Of a stretch of DNA of 49,194 bases, positions 39,415 to 48,782 are shown piece by piece. Made by a program: the position numbers and the translations under genes. Position 1 is the first letter of the stretch, and each line of letters begins with the position of its first letter. The notes under the pieces are model-generated. The model had not been told where the DNA came from and searched no databases. It saw nothing but the letters and a program-made list of their open reading frames with translations. This stretch comes from Vibrio sp. FE10 (GTDB lineage: Bacteria > Pseudomonadota > Gammaproteobacteria > Enterobacterales > Vibrionaceae): positions 1 to 49,194 of the forward strand of contig NZ_AP028069.1 of NCBI RefSeq assembly GCF_030297155.1, written 5' to 3'.

Positions 39415-39761
39415 TATCGAGATTCTGTCGGTATTCGAAATTTAGCCTTAGAAATGAGGCTTGAAGGTAGGCTGCCTTCACTAATGCAGAAAGCGCCGCA
39501 GAGGGGCGCAGGTGTGCGTAATATACCTAAATAAATTCAGGAGCCTTATCTGGGGCGATGTCCAAAGCTATTTTTCTATTTAATTAAGCGTGCTTGTTGA
39601 ATGGTTTAGTAGGGTTACTTGGGAGTACCAGACACCACACCTTTGAGTGTGTGCATTCTACTACAAGAATGAACAAGCCAGTTTGTAGCACGGCTCTTGT
39701 AAGAGAGCCCATTGTTTTGTTTGAAAACAAAACAATGTTCTAGGAAGGAAGGAGTGCGAAC
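39415..39761 (+). other. Non-coding tra leader with several hairpins
   Basis: 347 bp without a gene. Hairpins: GAAGG..CCTTC (39462), GCGCC..GGCGC (39492), GGCTCT..AGAGCC (39692) and CATTGTTTTGTT..AACAAAACAATG (39710-39737, 12 bp). The last ends 11 bp before the AGGAAGGAG ribosome site of the next gene, so it could shield translation. Confidence 0.6.
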
Positions 39762-40136
39762 TTGCAAATTATATACGGCTATTGTGATGGTTGCGATGCG
39801 ATTAGTTTGTTAGGACGTTTTGTCGAGCAAGGTGATTTTATCGCTGTAAAACAGCTTGGACCCGTTGGGGGAGAGCATGTTGCGTTCGCAGCCTTGCTAT
39901 CTAACAGCATGCGATTTTCATTGCCTTTTGATTGGAATGGAGCTCATTTTGTTGCTGTCCAGAAACAGACGCAATCAGTTAACTGCCATACCTCTAGTAA
40001 TTCAATTAATGCTAGGAAAAAGCGTTATCGTAAAGTCAATAACATCATAGTGACACCTAAAAATTGGAGACAGCACGTGAGTCGTAATCGTGGATTAAAG
40101 TATGCGAGCGAGTCATTGTCTTCTTTAGCTTCATAA
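39762..40136 (+). CDS. Hypothetical protein between traY and traA
   Basis: 124 residues from TTG 39762, which has a perfect AGGAAGGAG seven bases upstream. It begins LQIIYGYCDGCDAISLLG and has a basic C-terminus (ARKKRYRKVNN, NWRQHVSRNRGLKY). No signal peptide or membrane span. Not recognised. In F only traY-traA is at this place, so this is an extra gene, perhaps a tra regulator. A CxxC pair near the start (C8, C11) might bind metal. Confidence 0.65.
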   Translation: MQIIYGYCDGCDAISLLGRFVEQGDFIAVKQLGPVGGEHVAFAALLSNSMRFSLPFDWNGAHFVAVQKQTQSVNCHTSSNSINARKKRYRKVNNIIVTPKNWRQHVSRNRGLKYASESLSSLAS

Positions 40137-40217
40137 TGGTAAGCAAGCACGTTTTCGACGTTTAGTTTGCATGTTTCATCCCATTCGTATCTACATCTTT
40201 TTAAACCAATCCGCATT

Positions 40218-40290
40218 ATGCACTTAATTCACCTTGGTGAATTAAGTGCATGTTTATATGCCAAATTTGGCAACCATCGCCCGTAAGGGC
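40218..40290. promoter_or_regulatory. Three back-to-back palindromes before traA
   Basis: ATGCACTTAATTCACC-TT-GGTGAATTAAGTGCAT (16-bp perfect arms, 40218-40251), GCCAAATTTGGC (40260-40271) and GCCC-GTAA-GGGC (40279-40290, followed by TTATTTAT). They end 32 bp before the traA start codon. They may process or protect the pilin mRNA, or partly end upstream transcripts so pilin is made in excess. Confidence 0.75.
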
Positions 40291-40322
40291 TTATTTATCT
40301 ATGAAAATAAGGAATTTTGCGT

Positions 40323-40628
40323 ATGCAAATTAATAGCACTTATCACGCCTCAGGGCGTGTTTTACTTCTTCTCTGCGTTGCGGCTGTGTGTGTATTGGCC
40401 GCTGAGCCAGCCATGGCTGCGGCTACGGATTTATTTGCTTCCGGCAAAGAGATGGTAAAGAAAAACGCCGGTGACGACTCGGGTATTGAAACCGCAATGC
40501 TTGGTTTTTCTGCGTTGAGCGCAGCAGTGGTGGGTATCACGTCTCGTAACTGGTTTGGTGCGGTCGGCGGCTTTGCCGGGGGCATGATGTTCTGGGAAAC
40601 GGTGAAACCGCTAGTCGGGTTGGCCTAA
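40323..40628 (+). CDS. traA: TraA, F-type propilin
   Basis: Start set at ATG 40323 (AAGGAA upstream); 101 residues. Long leader with signal-peptidase site after AEPAMA (about residue 32), leaving a 69-residue mature pilin (F pilin 70). Mature part ATDLFASGKEMVKKNAGDDS, then two hydrophobic helices (GFSALSAAVVGITSR and WFGAVGGFAGGMMFWETV), ending LVGLA, the same plan as F pilin. Pilin is the filament subunit, stored in the inner membrane. No traX acetylase or traQ chaperone was found on this plasmid. Confidence 0.9.
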   Translation: MQINSTYHASGRVLLLLCVAAVCVLAAEPAMAAATDLFASGKEMVKKNAGDDSGIETAMLGFSALSAAVVGITSRNWFGAVGGFAGGMMFWETVKPLVGLA

Positions 40629-40646
40629 CACGGAGGCGGCGTAGCC

Positions 40647-40949
40647 ATGAATATTAATGCGCAGTATTACTCGATACCCAAGTACCTCAATTCGGGCAAA
40701 CGGATGTGTGGCTTACCTCGTGAAGAGCTTCTTCCGGCGCTGTGTATCTTCGTACTCGGCTTTTTTGCCAAACATTATGCCATTGGCTTTGTGTTAGCGG
40801 CTGCATGGTTTATGGGGCTTCGGTACATAAAAACCCAATACGGTGAGCACATCGTCGCTTATGCCCTTTATTGGTGGGGCAGCGCATCGATAAGTCGATT
40901 GGTGTTTCAGCATACGCCGCCTTCGATTAAGCGTTATTGGTTGTCTTAA
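40647..40949 (+). CDS. traL: TraL, pilus assembly inner-membrane protein
   Basis: 100 residues (F TraL 91). Charged N-terminus (YSIPKYLNSGKRMCGLPREELLPAL), then two hydrophobic stretches (FVLGFFAKHYAIGFVLAAAWFMG), then QYGEHIVAYALYWWG, a typical TraL/VirB3 layout. It works with TraE, TraK, TraB, TraV and TraC at the base of the pilus machine. Ribosome site GGAGG upstream. Confidence 0.9.
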   Translation: MNINAQYYSIPKYLNSGKRMCGLPREELLPALCIFVLGFFAKHYAIGFVLAAAWFMGLRYIKTQYGEHIVAYALYWWGSASISRLVFQHTPPSIKRYWLS

Positions 40950-40958
40950 GGAAAGTGA

Positions 40959-41528
40959 ATGGAGATTTCAAACAAAAAAGACCTATTGGCTATGAGCAAA
41001 TTGCTCAATGTGTTCTTGGCAGTCGGTTTTTTGACCGCCAGCCTTACTAGCGTTGGGTTAGGCGGCGCTCTTGCCTACCTGTCGTTAAAAGAGAGCCGAA
41101 CATTAGTGCCGCCAACTCTGTCTCGCGCGTTTTCGGTATCTAATGGCGACGTTGACGAAGCGTATTTGTCATTGATGGGCAGCTATTTTTTGCACCTTAA
41201 ATATGACATCACGCCTGCTAGTGTCTCTCGTCAGTACGGTTTGTTGCTCGATTATGTGCCAGCCCCGTATTGGGCAGATATTCAGCCCGTTTTGGTTTCG
41301 GACGCCGAGCACATTATCGAGAGCAACGTATCTAGCCGTTTTATCCCAGACAGAGATGGCACGTTAGTAGCGTTGGAGTCGATGCAATTTAAGCAATCAG
41401 GCACTCTTTACAAAAGTGTTGGTGACCGAGATCTGGCACCAGAGCCTGTAACTTACGTGGTTCAGATGGCCTATCCGAATGGTGTGCTTGAGCTCGTTGG
41501 TATCAAAAAAGAAGGAGTCCAAATGTGA
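40959..41528 (+). CDS. traE: TraE, core channel protein (VirB5-position)
   Basis: 189 residues (F TraE 188). N-terminal membrane anchor at about 13-38 (NVFLAVGFLTASLTSVGLGGALAYL), then a periplasmic domain with ESRTLVPPTLSRAFSVS and the LMGSYFLHLKYDITPASV motif of TraE. Inner-membrane protein of the pilus base. Overlaps traK by 4 bp. Confidence 0.92.
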   Translation: MEISNKKDLLAMSKLLNVFLAVGFLTASLTSVGLGGALAYLSLKESRTLVPPTLSRAFSVSNGDVDEAYLSLMGSYFLHLKYDITPASVSRQYGLLLDYVPAPYWADIQPVLVSDAEHIIESNVSSRFIPDRDGTLVALESMQFKQSGTLYKSVGDRDLAPEPVTYVVQMAYPNGVLELVGIKKEGVQM

Positions 41529-42268
41529 GACGTTTTTTCATTATGGTGCCGTTACTTGCGGCACTTTCGAGTCCTGGCGTGCTAGCTGACATTGTTGCAA
41601 AGCGGGTGATCGACTTTACCGACGGTGACACTATTCCTATCTCGCTCTCATCGCTAAACATTAATCGATTGATGGTCAAAGGCGATAAAATTGTTAACAT
41701 CACCTGTCCTAGTGGCTTCTGTACTACTACGGCTAATCAAAAAGATAAAACAGGCTCAGTTTCACTCAAAATTAACATTCGACTGCCGTTTAATGTACAT
41801 GTAACGACCCAAAAAGGACGTGTTTTCTCACTGTTTGTGAGTCCGAAGTCGACGCCGTCGGTAGTGACTGAGTTTGCGCCGAGTGATGCCGATAGGCTTC
41901 GCCCGTCTGTATTTGAACGAGAGTTTGATTATCCAACGGCGCTCGCGCAGTTCACAAAAAAAATGATGCTCTGGCAGCGAGACTCTACGCCGATTGATGG
42001 GTTCTCTGTCCATCCGGTCGACCCAAGTACGTTAGATGATAAGTCAGGCGACTTACCGTTAACCCCTCAAGTGGTGTTTGTCGGGCAAGATTATTCGGGC
42101 ATCATTTATGATGTACATAATCGTTCAAGTAACACGGTCGTGTTAACCACAGCTCAGTTTTATAGTTACGCGGCGCGAAGTGCAGCGCTTGATTCGTTGA
42201 CGCTCGCTCCTGGCGAGCATACTCGCTTGTATTTAGTTACAGGGGGAGGAGTCAGCGATGTTCGATAA
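41525..42268 (+). CDS. traK: TraK, outer-membrane core protein (VirB9-like)
   Basis: 247 residues from GTG 41525 (AAGGAG 7 bases before). Signal peptide MRRFFIMVPLLAALSSPGVLA; strand-rich mature part with ISLSSLNINRLMVKGDKIVNITCPSGFC and a C-terminal SGIIYDVHNRSSNTVVLTTAQFYS (beta sandwich). With TraV and TraB it builds the outer-membrane core of the channel. F TraK is 242. Overlaps traB by 11 bp. Confidence 0.92.
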   Translation: MRRFFIMVPLLAALSSPGVLADIVAKRVIDFTDGDTIPISLSSLNINRLMVKGDKIVNITCPSGFCTTTANQKDKTGSVSLKINIRLPFNVHVTTQKGRVFSLFVSPKSTPSVVTEFAPSDADRLRPSVFEREFDYPTALAQFTKKMMLWQRDSTPIDGFSVHPVDPSTLDDKSGDLPLTPQVVFVGQDYSGIIYDVHNRSSNTVVLTTAQFYSYAARSAALDSLTLAPGEHTRLYLVTGGGVSDVR

Positions 42269-43718
42269 AATCAAAGCGCGTTTTTTTGATGACAAGGACG
42301 GCGATTTTGAACACGGCGGCGACATTAATGCTGAGACGACCAAGCGTAATAAAAATCTGACGACGGTGGTGATGATCACGCTTTTGGCTATCGTTCTCGG
42401 GGTTTATCAGTATACCCGCCCTAAAGTTGTTACGACAGCCCCAGAGAAAACCGTGACCTTTGGGGCTATTGTCGATAAAGATTTCACTGATAAGGATAAC
42501 CAGTCGGCTTTGTCTCAGCAGCAACAATTGATAGCGACACTCACAAAAGATCTTCATGATCTCAAAGACAACATGACACGTCTCGAAAAAGATACTGATC
42601 AGCGTATAGAAAGTGCAAAAGACGATACCGCCTCACTTGTTGAGGTGAGGGTGCGTCGTGAGATGCAAGAGACGGTCGATTCGCTGCAAGCCAAAATCAC
42701 AGAGTTGGAAACAAAAGTGCCGCGATCTTCTGGTAATAAGGGAGGCGAAGATGGCAATTGGCAGGGGGCCCCCGAAACCTTTGGTCAAGCCAAACTGCCG
42801 CCTCGTCCCATTCCAACATCAGAAAATAATCCTGATATTGATAGCATGGCTTATTCCGATAGCCAGCAACGTGCGTTTATGCCATCTCAGTTTGACAGTA
42901 CGGATTTTTCGTGGGCAGAGGAGGTGATACCGGTGAAACGCACTGTCGACAACTATGTGCCTACTGGTACTTTTGTGACCGCAGTGGTGACCGGAGGGGC
43001 CGACGCGAATGCTGGCGTATTGGGCCAAGGAGACACAACCCCTGTGGTACTGCAAACGCTTAATGAAGGCATTTTACCAAATGGTAAAAAATCCAAGCTG
43101 AAGGATTGTACTGTCACAGGTGCCACCTATGGAGAAATATCTTCTTCGCGTGGCATCGTTCGTACTAATCGTATGAGTTGTATCCTCGATAACGATGAGA
43201 TATTGGACGTGGCGGTCAAAGGTACTGTGTTTAACTTTGGGCGTAATGGAATACGCGGCACTACCATTTTGAAAAACGGTAAAGTTGTACAAATGGCCGG
43301 TTTAGCGGGGATTTTAACGGGGTTAGGAGAAGCGGGTAAAGGTCTATCAGAGACGACGTCAACGTCGGCACTAGGCTCCACTACAAGCGTTTCTGGTGAA
43401 GATATTGGATTAAATCTACTTGGTAACGCGTCCGCGTCTGTTGGTGCGAAACTGGCAGACTATTACATTGGCTTAGCAGAGATGTACCACCCGATTGTCG
43501 AAATCAATCCTGGTGCCATAGTAAACATTGTATTCCTAGAAGGCTTTCCCCTTGACCCCATAGCGGCTGCTGAGTACGAGGAAGCTCAAGCCGAGACAAA
43601 TCAGTCTCAATCTAATCAAGTCATGGAGGTGATAAGTAGTGTCACCCAAAATCCATTAGCTAAACAAATCAGTGCGCAAGGCATTCAAGTGCCACCGTCG
43701 CCGTTTGGCCATCAATAA
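42258..43718 (+). CDS. traB: TraB, envelope-spanning core protein (VirB10-like)
   Basis: 486 residues (F TraB 475). Inner-membrane span at about 36-52 (LTTVVMITLLAIVLGVYQYT), coiled coil about 80-155, a proline-rich linker (about 170-195: LPPRPIPTSENNP), then the VirB10-type beta-barrel domain with VPTGTFVTAVVTGGADAN, and ending PGAIVNIVFLEGFPLDP. It links inner and outer membranes in the channel. GGAGGAG precedes the start. Confidence 0.94.
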   Translation: MFDKIKARFFDDKDGDFEHGGDINAETTKRNKNLTTVVMITLLAIVLGVYQYTRPKVVTTAPEKTVTFGAIVDKDFTDKDNQSALSQQQQLIATLTKDLHDLKDNMTRLEKDTDQRIESAKDDTASLVEVRVRREMQETVDSLQAKITELETKVPRSSGNKGGEDGNWQGAPETFGQAKLPPRPIPTSENNPDIDSMAYSDSQQRAFMPSQFDSTDFSWAEEVIPVKRTVDNYVPTGTFVTAVVTGGADANAGVLGQGDTTPVVLQTLNEGILPNGKKSKLKDCTVTGATYGEISSSRGIVRTNRMSCILDNDEILDVAVKGTVFNFGRNGIRGTTILKNGKVVQMAGLAGILTGLGEAGKGLSETTSTSALGSTTSVSGEDIGLNLLGNASASVGAKLADYYIGLAEMYHPIVEINPGAIVNIVFLEGFPLDPIAAAEYEEAQAETNQSQSNQVMEVISSVTQNPLAKQISAQGIQVPPSPFGHQ

Positions 43719-43727
43719 GGAGGCGCT

Positions 43728-44090
43728 ATGCGCATATGTTGGGTGTTATTGCCCTTACTTTTAGGCGGCTGCGCTGCCGGTCTTGGTGAAGATTTTAGTT
43801 GTACCCAAGTGGGCGGAGTGCCTGGATGTACCACTATGGATGAGATACGTCGTCAGCCTTTTGTGGCAGAGGCGAAAACGCCCACTCAGGCCCCGAACAA
43901 TGTGTTTTTGACGTTGCCAAGACGAGATAGACAAGGAGTGCCGGCACGCACAGACGATGTAGTAAAAAAAGTCACGGTTTTTCCGTTTGTTGATGTTCTA
44001 GGTCACTACGTTGATACCACAGATATTTACGTGATATTGGATGAAAGTCGCTGGACAGGACGACCACCTAAGGCTATTTGGAAGGATTGA
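43728..44090 (+). CDS. traV: TraV, outer-membrane lipoprotein
   Basis: 120 residues, shorter than F TraV (171). Lipobox LLGGC, lipidated at C15, then FSCTQVGGVPGCTTMDEIR with the conserved cysteine pair of TraV, which anchors the TraK ring. The short central linker explains the size. AAGGAGGCG precedes the start; traC begins 2 bp after the stop. Confidence 0.9.
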   Translation: MRICWVLLPLLLGGCAAGLGEDFSCTQVGGVPGCTTMDEIRRQPFVAEAKTPTQAPNNVFLTLPRRDRQGVPARTDDVVKKVTVFPFVDVLGHYVDTTDIYVILDESRWTGRPPKAIWKD

Positions 44091-44092
44091 CC

Positions 44093-46654
44093 ATGCTTAG
44101 AAAACGCTTAAAAGGATCGGCTTCATTGGGCCTTGATGCGCTCATAAAAGATGCCAACCGACATCAAAACCATTTACACCATGAGTTGCCTTATCGTGAG
44201 TTTGATGCTGAACGTCAGCTTTTTCATAATCGCAGTTCACGTGGTTTTGCGCTTAAGTTGTCAGTGCTTGGTGGTGCAAACGACGAATTAGTGGTTTCAC
44301 TCAATAAAATGGTGATGGATTTTCCTCAAGGGGATAAGTGGGATTACCAGTTATCAATGTTTGGTCATCATCGTGTGGCGCATTATTTGGCAGCGAATGG
44401 TGAGGCGATGGCTCAACGTGGTGGAATTTGTCGACGCTTGGCTGAGGAAGAGGTGCGCTATGCGGGATTTTCTGCTGCCCATGGATTTTTCCATCGTCAG
44501 AGACATCGGTTTGATTTGCGTGATTACGAGGCGTACTTCTTTGTATCGACTACAGAGAAAAAGGACGACAAACTTGATGATGTTCGTGCGGCGATGGAAA
44601 CGGTACTGCTGCAATTGGGGGTTGAGACTGAACGGGTGACACCTGAGGTATTGGTAACGTTTGCCGGTGACATCCTTAACTTCGATGCCGCACAAGACCG
44701 GCCTCAAACGCGAGAATATAACCCTTTCGATCCGATTAACCGTCAAGTTCTGTCGCCTGATACTGAAATGCTTATGAAACGTGATCACATTGCGACACGT
44801 TTTACCAACTCAAAAGGAAAAGAGACTCGTGGGCGTACTGTATGTTTGGGGTTGGCACGCGCCCCGACTGATTTTCGACTTTATGCCATGCCCGAAGCGT
44901 TCGCCTCGATTCGCAATGTAGCTAAGATGCTAACTTGTCCTCATGTATTGACCTTGAGCTTTCGCCACAACGTCACGGGCAACTTCGAGCATGAGAATAA
45001 CAAAAAAATCAGCGATTTGACCAAAACCTTGAAATCACCGATGGCGATTCTCTCACCGACAGCCGGCGATGAACTCGAAGAACGAACTGCCCTGCAGAAA
45101 GGGCTAGCTGATAAGGCGATCACCGTTTGCTCGATGGTATTAAACTTAACTTTGTTTACTAACAAGGAGGAGCAACGCCGTGACGTGCAATCAGCTAAAG
45201 AGGCATTTTCGGCGACGGGGCTTGATATCAAAGAGCAAATTATGATGCAAAGCCAAAGTCTGCTTAGCGCCTTACCGTTTTTGATGAGCGAAGGACTTTG
45301 GGAAGACTGCGGCCGCGCGGGACGCATCCGTACTATGAAAAGCGCCAATGTGGTCAATTTCTTCCCTATGGTACTCGATTTTAAACGGTTAGTCAGTGGT
45401 ATGTTGTTGCCCACGATGCGCGGACAAGTGTCGTTTTTCGACCCCTTTCACTGTGGCAGTGACAACAAAAATATCGCATTGACCGGCGGCTCTGGTGCGG
45501 GGAAAAGCTTTTTTACTCAAGGTTTAGTTCGCAGTGTGTACGCCAAGGGGGGGAAATGTTGGATCTTAGACAAAGGGGATAGCTACAAGAAGTTGACCTT
45601 GATGCTTGGAGGCTCATACCTTAACCACAGCAATATATTCTTAAACCCGTTTACTCATTTAGACCAACTTCAAAGCCACACGCCTAGCGAGTGGGATGAC
45701 GGCGAGCGGGTTGATCCAATGAAAGAGGCGCTCAGTAACATAACCGCGCTTTTTGCAACCATCGCCTCACCGCACGCTGAGCTAGAAGGGTATCAGACAG
45801 CTGTACTTGGAGACGCTATCTTAAGAGCCTGGGAGCAGCATGGCACGGCCACACAAGTGGACAACGTGCAAACGCAATTATTTGATTTGGCAATAGAGCA
45901 TGGTAATGACCGACGTATTCGCGATATTGCCGTACAGCTCAATAAATATTGCGCTAACGGTGTGTATGGAGACACGTTTAATAAACCGTCGATGCTAGAT
46001 CCCAATGTCGATATCACCACATTAGAGTTGGAAGGGTTTCCCGAAGATGTGTTGCGCCCCGTGGTGTTTGCGCTGATTGTGTCTATTAACCAACAAATGT
46101 ACCTATCAGGCTCACGCTCGACGCCGAAGATGTGCATCATCGAAGAGGCGTGGAGTTTAATGTCTGGTACCAATGCGCAAACCCGTACCTTTATCAATAC
46201 TGGTTATCGTACAGCCCGTAAGTTTGGGGGCTCATTTTGTACGGTGACTCAAGGGATTGGTGATTTCTTCGTGAATGAAGAGGCACGTGCCTCTTACGAT
46301 AACTCGGACATTCACATTACTTTGCGACAAGGCGAAGGTTTTGAGAAGTTCTTACAAGATAACCCTAAGACCTTCAACGAGATGGAACAAGGGATCATAA
46401 AAAGCTTTCCTCGGGCGTCGGATGCGGGATACAGCTGCGTACGCATCAAAGCCGGCGGTCACACCACCTATCATCGCGTGTTTTCTGACCCATTTACGAG
46501 GGCTTGTTACAGCACTGAAGCCAACGAGTTTGAATATTGTGACAACCTTGTAAAAGAAGGGATGGACACCCTAGACGCCATCGAAGCCACGGCACAGCAT
46601 TTCTATGGGCAAGAAATTTCTGATTATCAGCGCGCGCTCTCTCAACAAATATAA
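44093..46654 (+). CDS. traC: TraC, VirB4-type pilus assembly ATPase
   Basis: Start set at ATG 44093 (AAGGA upstream); 853 residues (F TraC 875). Walker A GGSGAGKS at 465-472 in IALTGGSGAGKSFFTQGL; Walker B MCIIEEAW at about 680-687; conserved RTARKFGGSFCTVTQGIGDFF near 705-725. It is a cytoplasmic hexamer powering pilus extension, docked on TraE, TraL and TraB. All motifs are intact. Confidence 0.95.
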   Translation: MLRKRLKGSASLGLDALIKDANRHQNHLHHELPYREFDAERQLFHNRSSRGFALKLSVLGGANDELVVSLNKMVMDFPQGDKWDYQLSMFGHHRVAHYLAANGEAMAQRGGICRRLAEEEVRYAGFSAAHGFFHRQRHRFDLRDYEAYFFVSTTEKKDDKLDDVRAAMETVLLQLGVETERVTPEVLVTFAGDILNFDAAQDRPQTREYNPFDPINRQVLSPDTEMLMKRDHIATRFTNSKGKETRGRTVCLGLARAPTDFRLYAMPEAFASIRNVAKMLTCPHVLTLSFRHNVTGNFEHENNKKISDLTKTLKSPMAILSPTAGDELEERTALQKGLADKAITVCSMVLNLTLFTNKEEQRRDVQSAKEAFSATGLDIKEQIMMQSQSLLSALPFLMSEGLWEDCGRAGRIRTMKSANVVNFFPMVLDFKRLVSGMLLPTMRGQVSFFDPFHCGSDNKNIALTGGSGAGKSFFTQGLVRSVYAKGGKCWILDKGDSYKKLTLMLGGSYLNHSNIFLNPFTHLDQLQSHTPSEWDDGERVDPMKEALSNITALFATIASPHAELEGYQTAVLGDAILRAWEQHGTATQVDNVQTQLFDLAIEHGNDRRIRDIAVQLNKYCANGVYGDTFNKPSMLDPNVDITTLELEGFPEDVLRPVVFALIVSINQQMYLSGSRSTPKMCIIEEAWSLMSGTNAQTRTFINTGYRTARKFGGSFCTVTQGIGDFFVNEEARASYDNSDIHITLRQGEGFEKFLQDNPKTFNEMEQGIIKSFPRASDAGYSCVRIKAGGHTTYHRVFSDPFTRACYSTEANEFEYCDNLVKEGMDTLDAIEATAQHFYGQEISDYQRALSQQI

Positions 46655-46664
46655 GGAACTTCTC

Positions 46665-47000
46665 ATGATGCATGAGTTACAACGCCTGTTCAGCGTGTTG
46701 TGTTTAAGTGTGGCCGCTTCGGTTGCCACTACTTGGGCGCTAGACACGCCGCCACCTCTGGTCAGTTTTGATGTCAAAAGTACCTTAGACGAATACCACA
46801 GAACCTTACTGGCATCGTCCTTGACGGTTCCAGAGCAAGCCGACAAATTGGCTGCTTTTGCCGAGGTTATGAACGAAGAAGTGGCGCGTTACGCCAAGGC
46901 GCACGGTCAAGTCGTCTTGGTTAGTGCGGCGGTGGTCGATGGGACGCCGGATATTACCAACCACGTCCAACAAGCTATCGTTGAACGCTATCAAAAATAG
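46665..47000 (+). CDS. trbI: TrbI-like protein
   Basis: 111 residues from ATG 46665 (AAGGAA upstream; a second ATG follows at once). A hydrophobic anchor at about 12-28 (VLCLSVAASVATTWAL), then VSFDVKSTLDEYHRTL, ADKLAAFAEVMNEEVARYAKAH, and VVLVSAAVVDGTPDITNHVQQAI, which match the F TrbI pattern. TrbI is an inner-membrane protein that affects pilus outgrowth and retraction. F order traC-(trbI)-traW is kept. Confidence 0.85.
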   Translation: MMHELQRLFSVLCLSVAASVATTWALDTPPPLVSFDVKSTLDEYHRTLLASSLTVPEQADKLAAFAEVMNEEVARYAKAHGQVVLVSAAVVDGTPDITNHVQQAIVERYQK

Positions 47001-47008
47001 GAGGTACG

Positions 47009-47677
47009 ATGCGAAATCTCTCTTACGTTTGGCTGCTGGCAACATTATTAGCAGGGCCTTTGGTAGCCAAAGATCTTGGGCGTGTGGGGCCGGTCTTTCC
47101 TATTGGAGAAATTGATATGCTGAGCTGGATTGAAGCTCGCCTGAGAAATTTTGAGCAAAACGGTAAGTTGGAGCAAATGCAAAATGCGTTTGCTGAGCAA
47201 GTTAAACAGAGTGTGGAAACGCCACCGCCACTTGCTTTGAGCACTACCACCGAGCCCAAAACATATTTAGTCGACCCCAGCATTGTAGTGCCGAAGGATT
47301 TAATGGACGCACAAGGACGTGTGTTTGCCAAAGCGGGCACGCGGGTGAATCCTTTTGATACGGCTACTTGGCCAAGTGAAGCTCGTTTACCTAAGTTTGA
47401 GTACCGTAAAGCCTTAGTTTTTTTTGATGCGCGGGACGCGCGACAATTGGCTTTTGTCCATGCGCTTACACATGAAAAACCCCTGTTATATGTGTTGACC
47501 GGTGGCAGTCCGAATCAAGTCGCGAAGCAACTTGGTCAACGCATATACTTTGACCAACAAGGGACGCTGAGTGACAAATTGCGTATCCAAGCCGTGCCGA
47601 GCCTGGTTGAACAATCGGGAAAGGCGTGGCGCGTGCAAGAGTTTGATGTTCAGCATCTTCTCCCTCTTGAGGAGTGA
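47009..47677 (+). CDS. traW: TraW, periplasmic pilus assembly protein
   Basis: 222 residues (F TraW 210) with a signal peptide MRNLSYVWLLATLLAGPLVA, then DLGRVGPVFPIGEIDMLSWIEARL, the opening typical of TraW, and YLVDPSIVVPKDLMDAQG, AKAGTRVNPFDT; the last third is thioredoxin-like (ALVFFDARDARQLAFVH). TraW works with TrbC, TraU and TraF in pilus assembly. AGGAGG upstream; 4-bp coupled boundary with traU. Confidence 0.93.
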   Translation: MRNLSYVWLLATLLAGPLVAKDLGRVGPVFPIGEIDMLSWIEARLRNFEQNGKLEQMQNAFAEQVKQSVETPPPLALSTTTEPKTYLVDPSIVVPKDLMDAQGRVFAKAGTRVNPFDTATWPSEARLPKFEYRKALVFFDARDARQLAFVHALTHEKPLLYVLTGGSPNQVAKQLGQRIYFDQQGTLSDKLRIQAVPSLVEQSGKAWRVQEFDVQHLLPLEE

Positions 47678-47679
47678 CC

Positions 47680-48693
47680 ATGACCCCTTTTCGTTTTTGG
47701 CGCGCGCTAGTGCTGTGCCTGCTTTTACTTGGTTCATCTAGCGCCACCGCCGGTGGTGCGGCGTGCGTGAGTCGCTTTATCAACCCTATTACCGATGTAT
47801 GTTGGAGTTGTTTATTCCCCATGACACTCGGCTCTGTGCCCCTCATTCCGTCGGCTTATCCTGACACTAACAACCCCGCTTCCCCGATTTCTTTTTGCCC
47901 CAAACCGCCACCCATTTTTATGCAAATTGGGCTCAATATCGGCTATTGGGAACCATACGCTCTGACTGACGTTACAAGGGTGCCTTACTGCATGGTTAAC
48001 ATGGGGATGCAATTATCGGGTGCGAATCAACAAAGGCTTGGTGGGCGAAGCACCTCACGCGAATCCGCGTCGAGTGATGGAGGGTTTTATCATGCTCACT
48101 GGTACAAATACCCACTGATTTATTGGCTGCAATTGATGCAATCTGCCGCCTGTATGGCGACTGATAATTTTGATGTAGCGTATTTGACCGAAGTCGACCC
48201 CTTATGGAATGACGATGAGCTGGCGTTCATTTTAAACCCAGAGGCCATCTTGTTTGGTAACCCCATCGCACAATTGGCTTGTATTCCTGAGTCCATCGCG
48301 ACCACCACAAATCTTTCCCTACCATTTGATTTTCTTTTTTGGTGTTTGGGTTCTCAAGGTAGCGCTTACCCGTTAACGGGTAATACGAATTACCGTGATA
48401 CCCCCATCCAAGCGGGTACCCTGATTATGGAGCGGCTTAATTACAAGCTGCACCGGCAAGGTATGGTATGGGAGACGCGAGGAGAAGACGGGGCAATCTG
48501 CTATCAGTACCCAACGCCAATTTTACCTAAGTCTCGATATCGCTATCAAATGAGTGCGCCTATTACAGATGCCGCCTGGTGTCACCCCTACACCACGACG
48601 ACCACTATTTGGGAGATGGGGCATGATAACCCGACTACGGGCGATAACTTTGGTTTTGTTCAGTGGCGCAAGCGAAATTGCGTATTTCTTTAA
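47680..48693 (+). CDS. traU: TraU, periplasmic DNA-transfer protein
   Basis: Start set at ATG 47680 (GAGG upstream); a GTG at 47674 overlaps the traW stop. 337 residues (F TraU 330) with a signal peptide ending SSATA, then CVSRFINPITDVCWSCLFPMTLGSVPL, the very conserved TraU N-terminus, and many further cysteines. It is needed more for DNA transfer than for pilus growth. Confidence 0.95.
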   Translation: MTPFRFWRALVLCLLLLGSSSATAGGAACVSRFINPITDVCWSCLFPMTLGSVPLIPSAYPDTNNPASPISFCPKPPPIFMQIGLNIGYWEPYALTDVTRVPYCMVNMGMQLSGANQQRLGGRSTSRESASSDGGFYHAHWYKYPLIYWLQLMQSAACMATDNFDVAYLTEVDPLWNDDELAFILNPEAILFGNPIAQLACIPESIATTTNLSLPFDFLFWCLGSQGSAYPLTGNTNYRDTPIQAGTLIMERLNYKLHRQGMVWETRGEDGAICYQYPTPILPKSRYRYQMSAPITDAAWCHPYTTTTTIWEMGHDNPTTGDNFGFVQWRKRNCVFL

Positions 48694-48782
48694 TCTGAGC
48701 TCGCTTTTGGCGGGGTAGGCTTGCCTGCCCTGTCAAAAGGAGTACCACGCTTGCGTGGAGCTTTTATTTCTTTGAGGTATTT
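48694..48782 (+). other. traU-trbC gap with two hairpins
   Basis: GGTAGGC-TT-GCCTGCC (one G-T pair, near 48714-48729) and CCACGC-TT-GCGTGG (48747-48760). They lie between traU and trbC and may adjust stability of the transcript ends. Confidence 0.6.
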
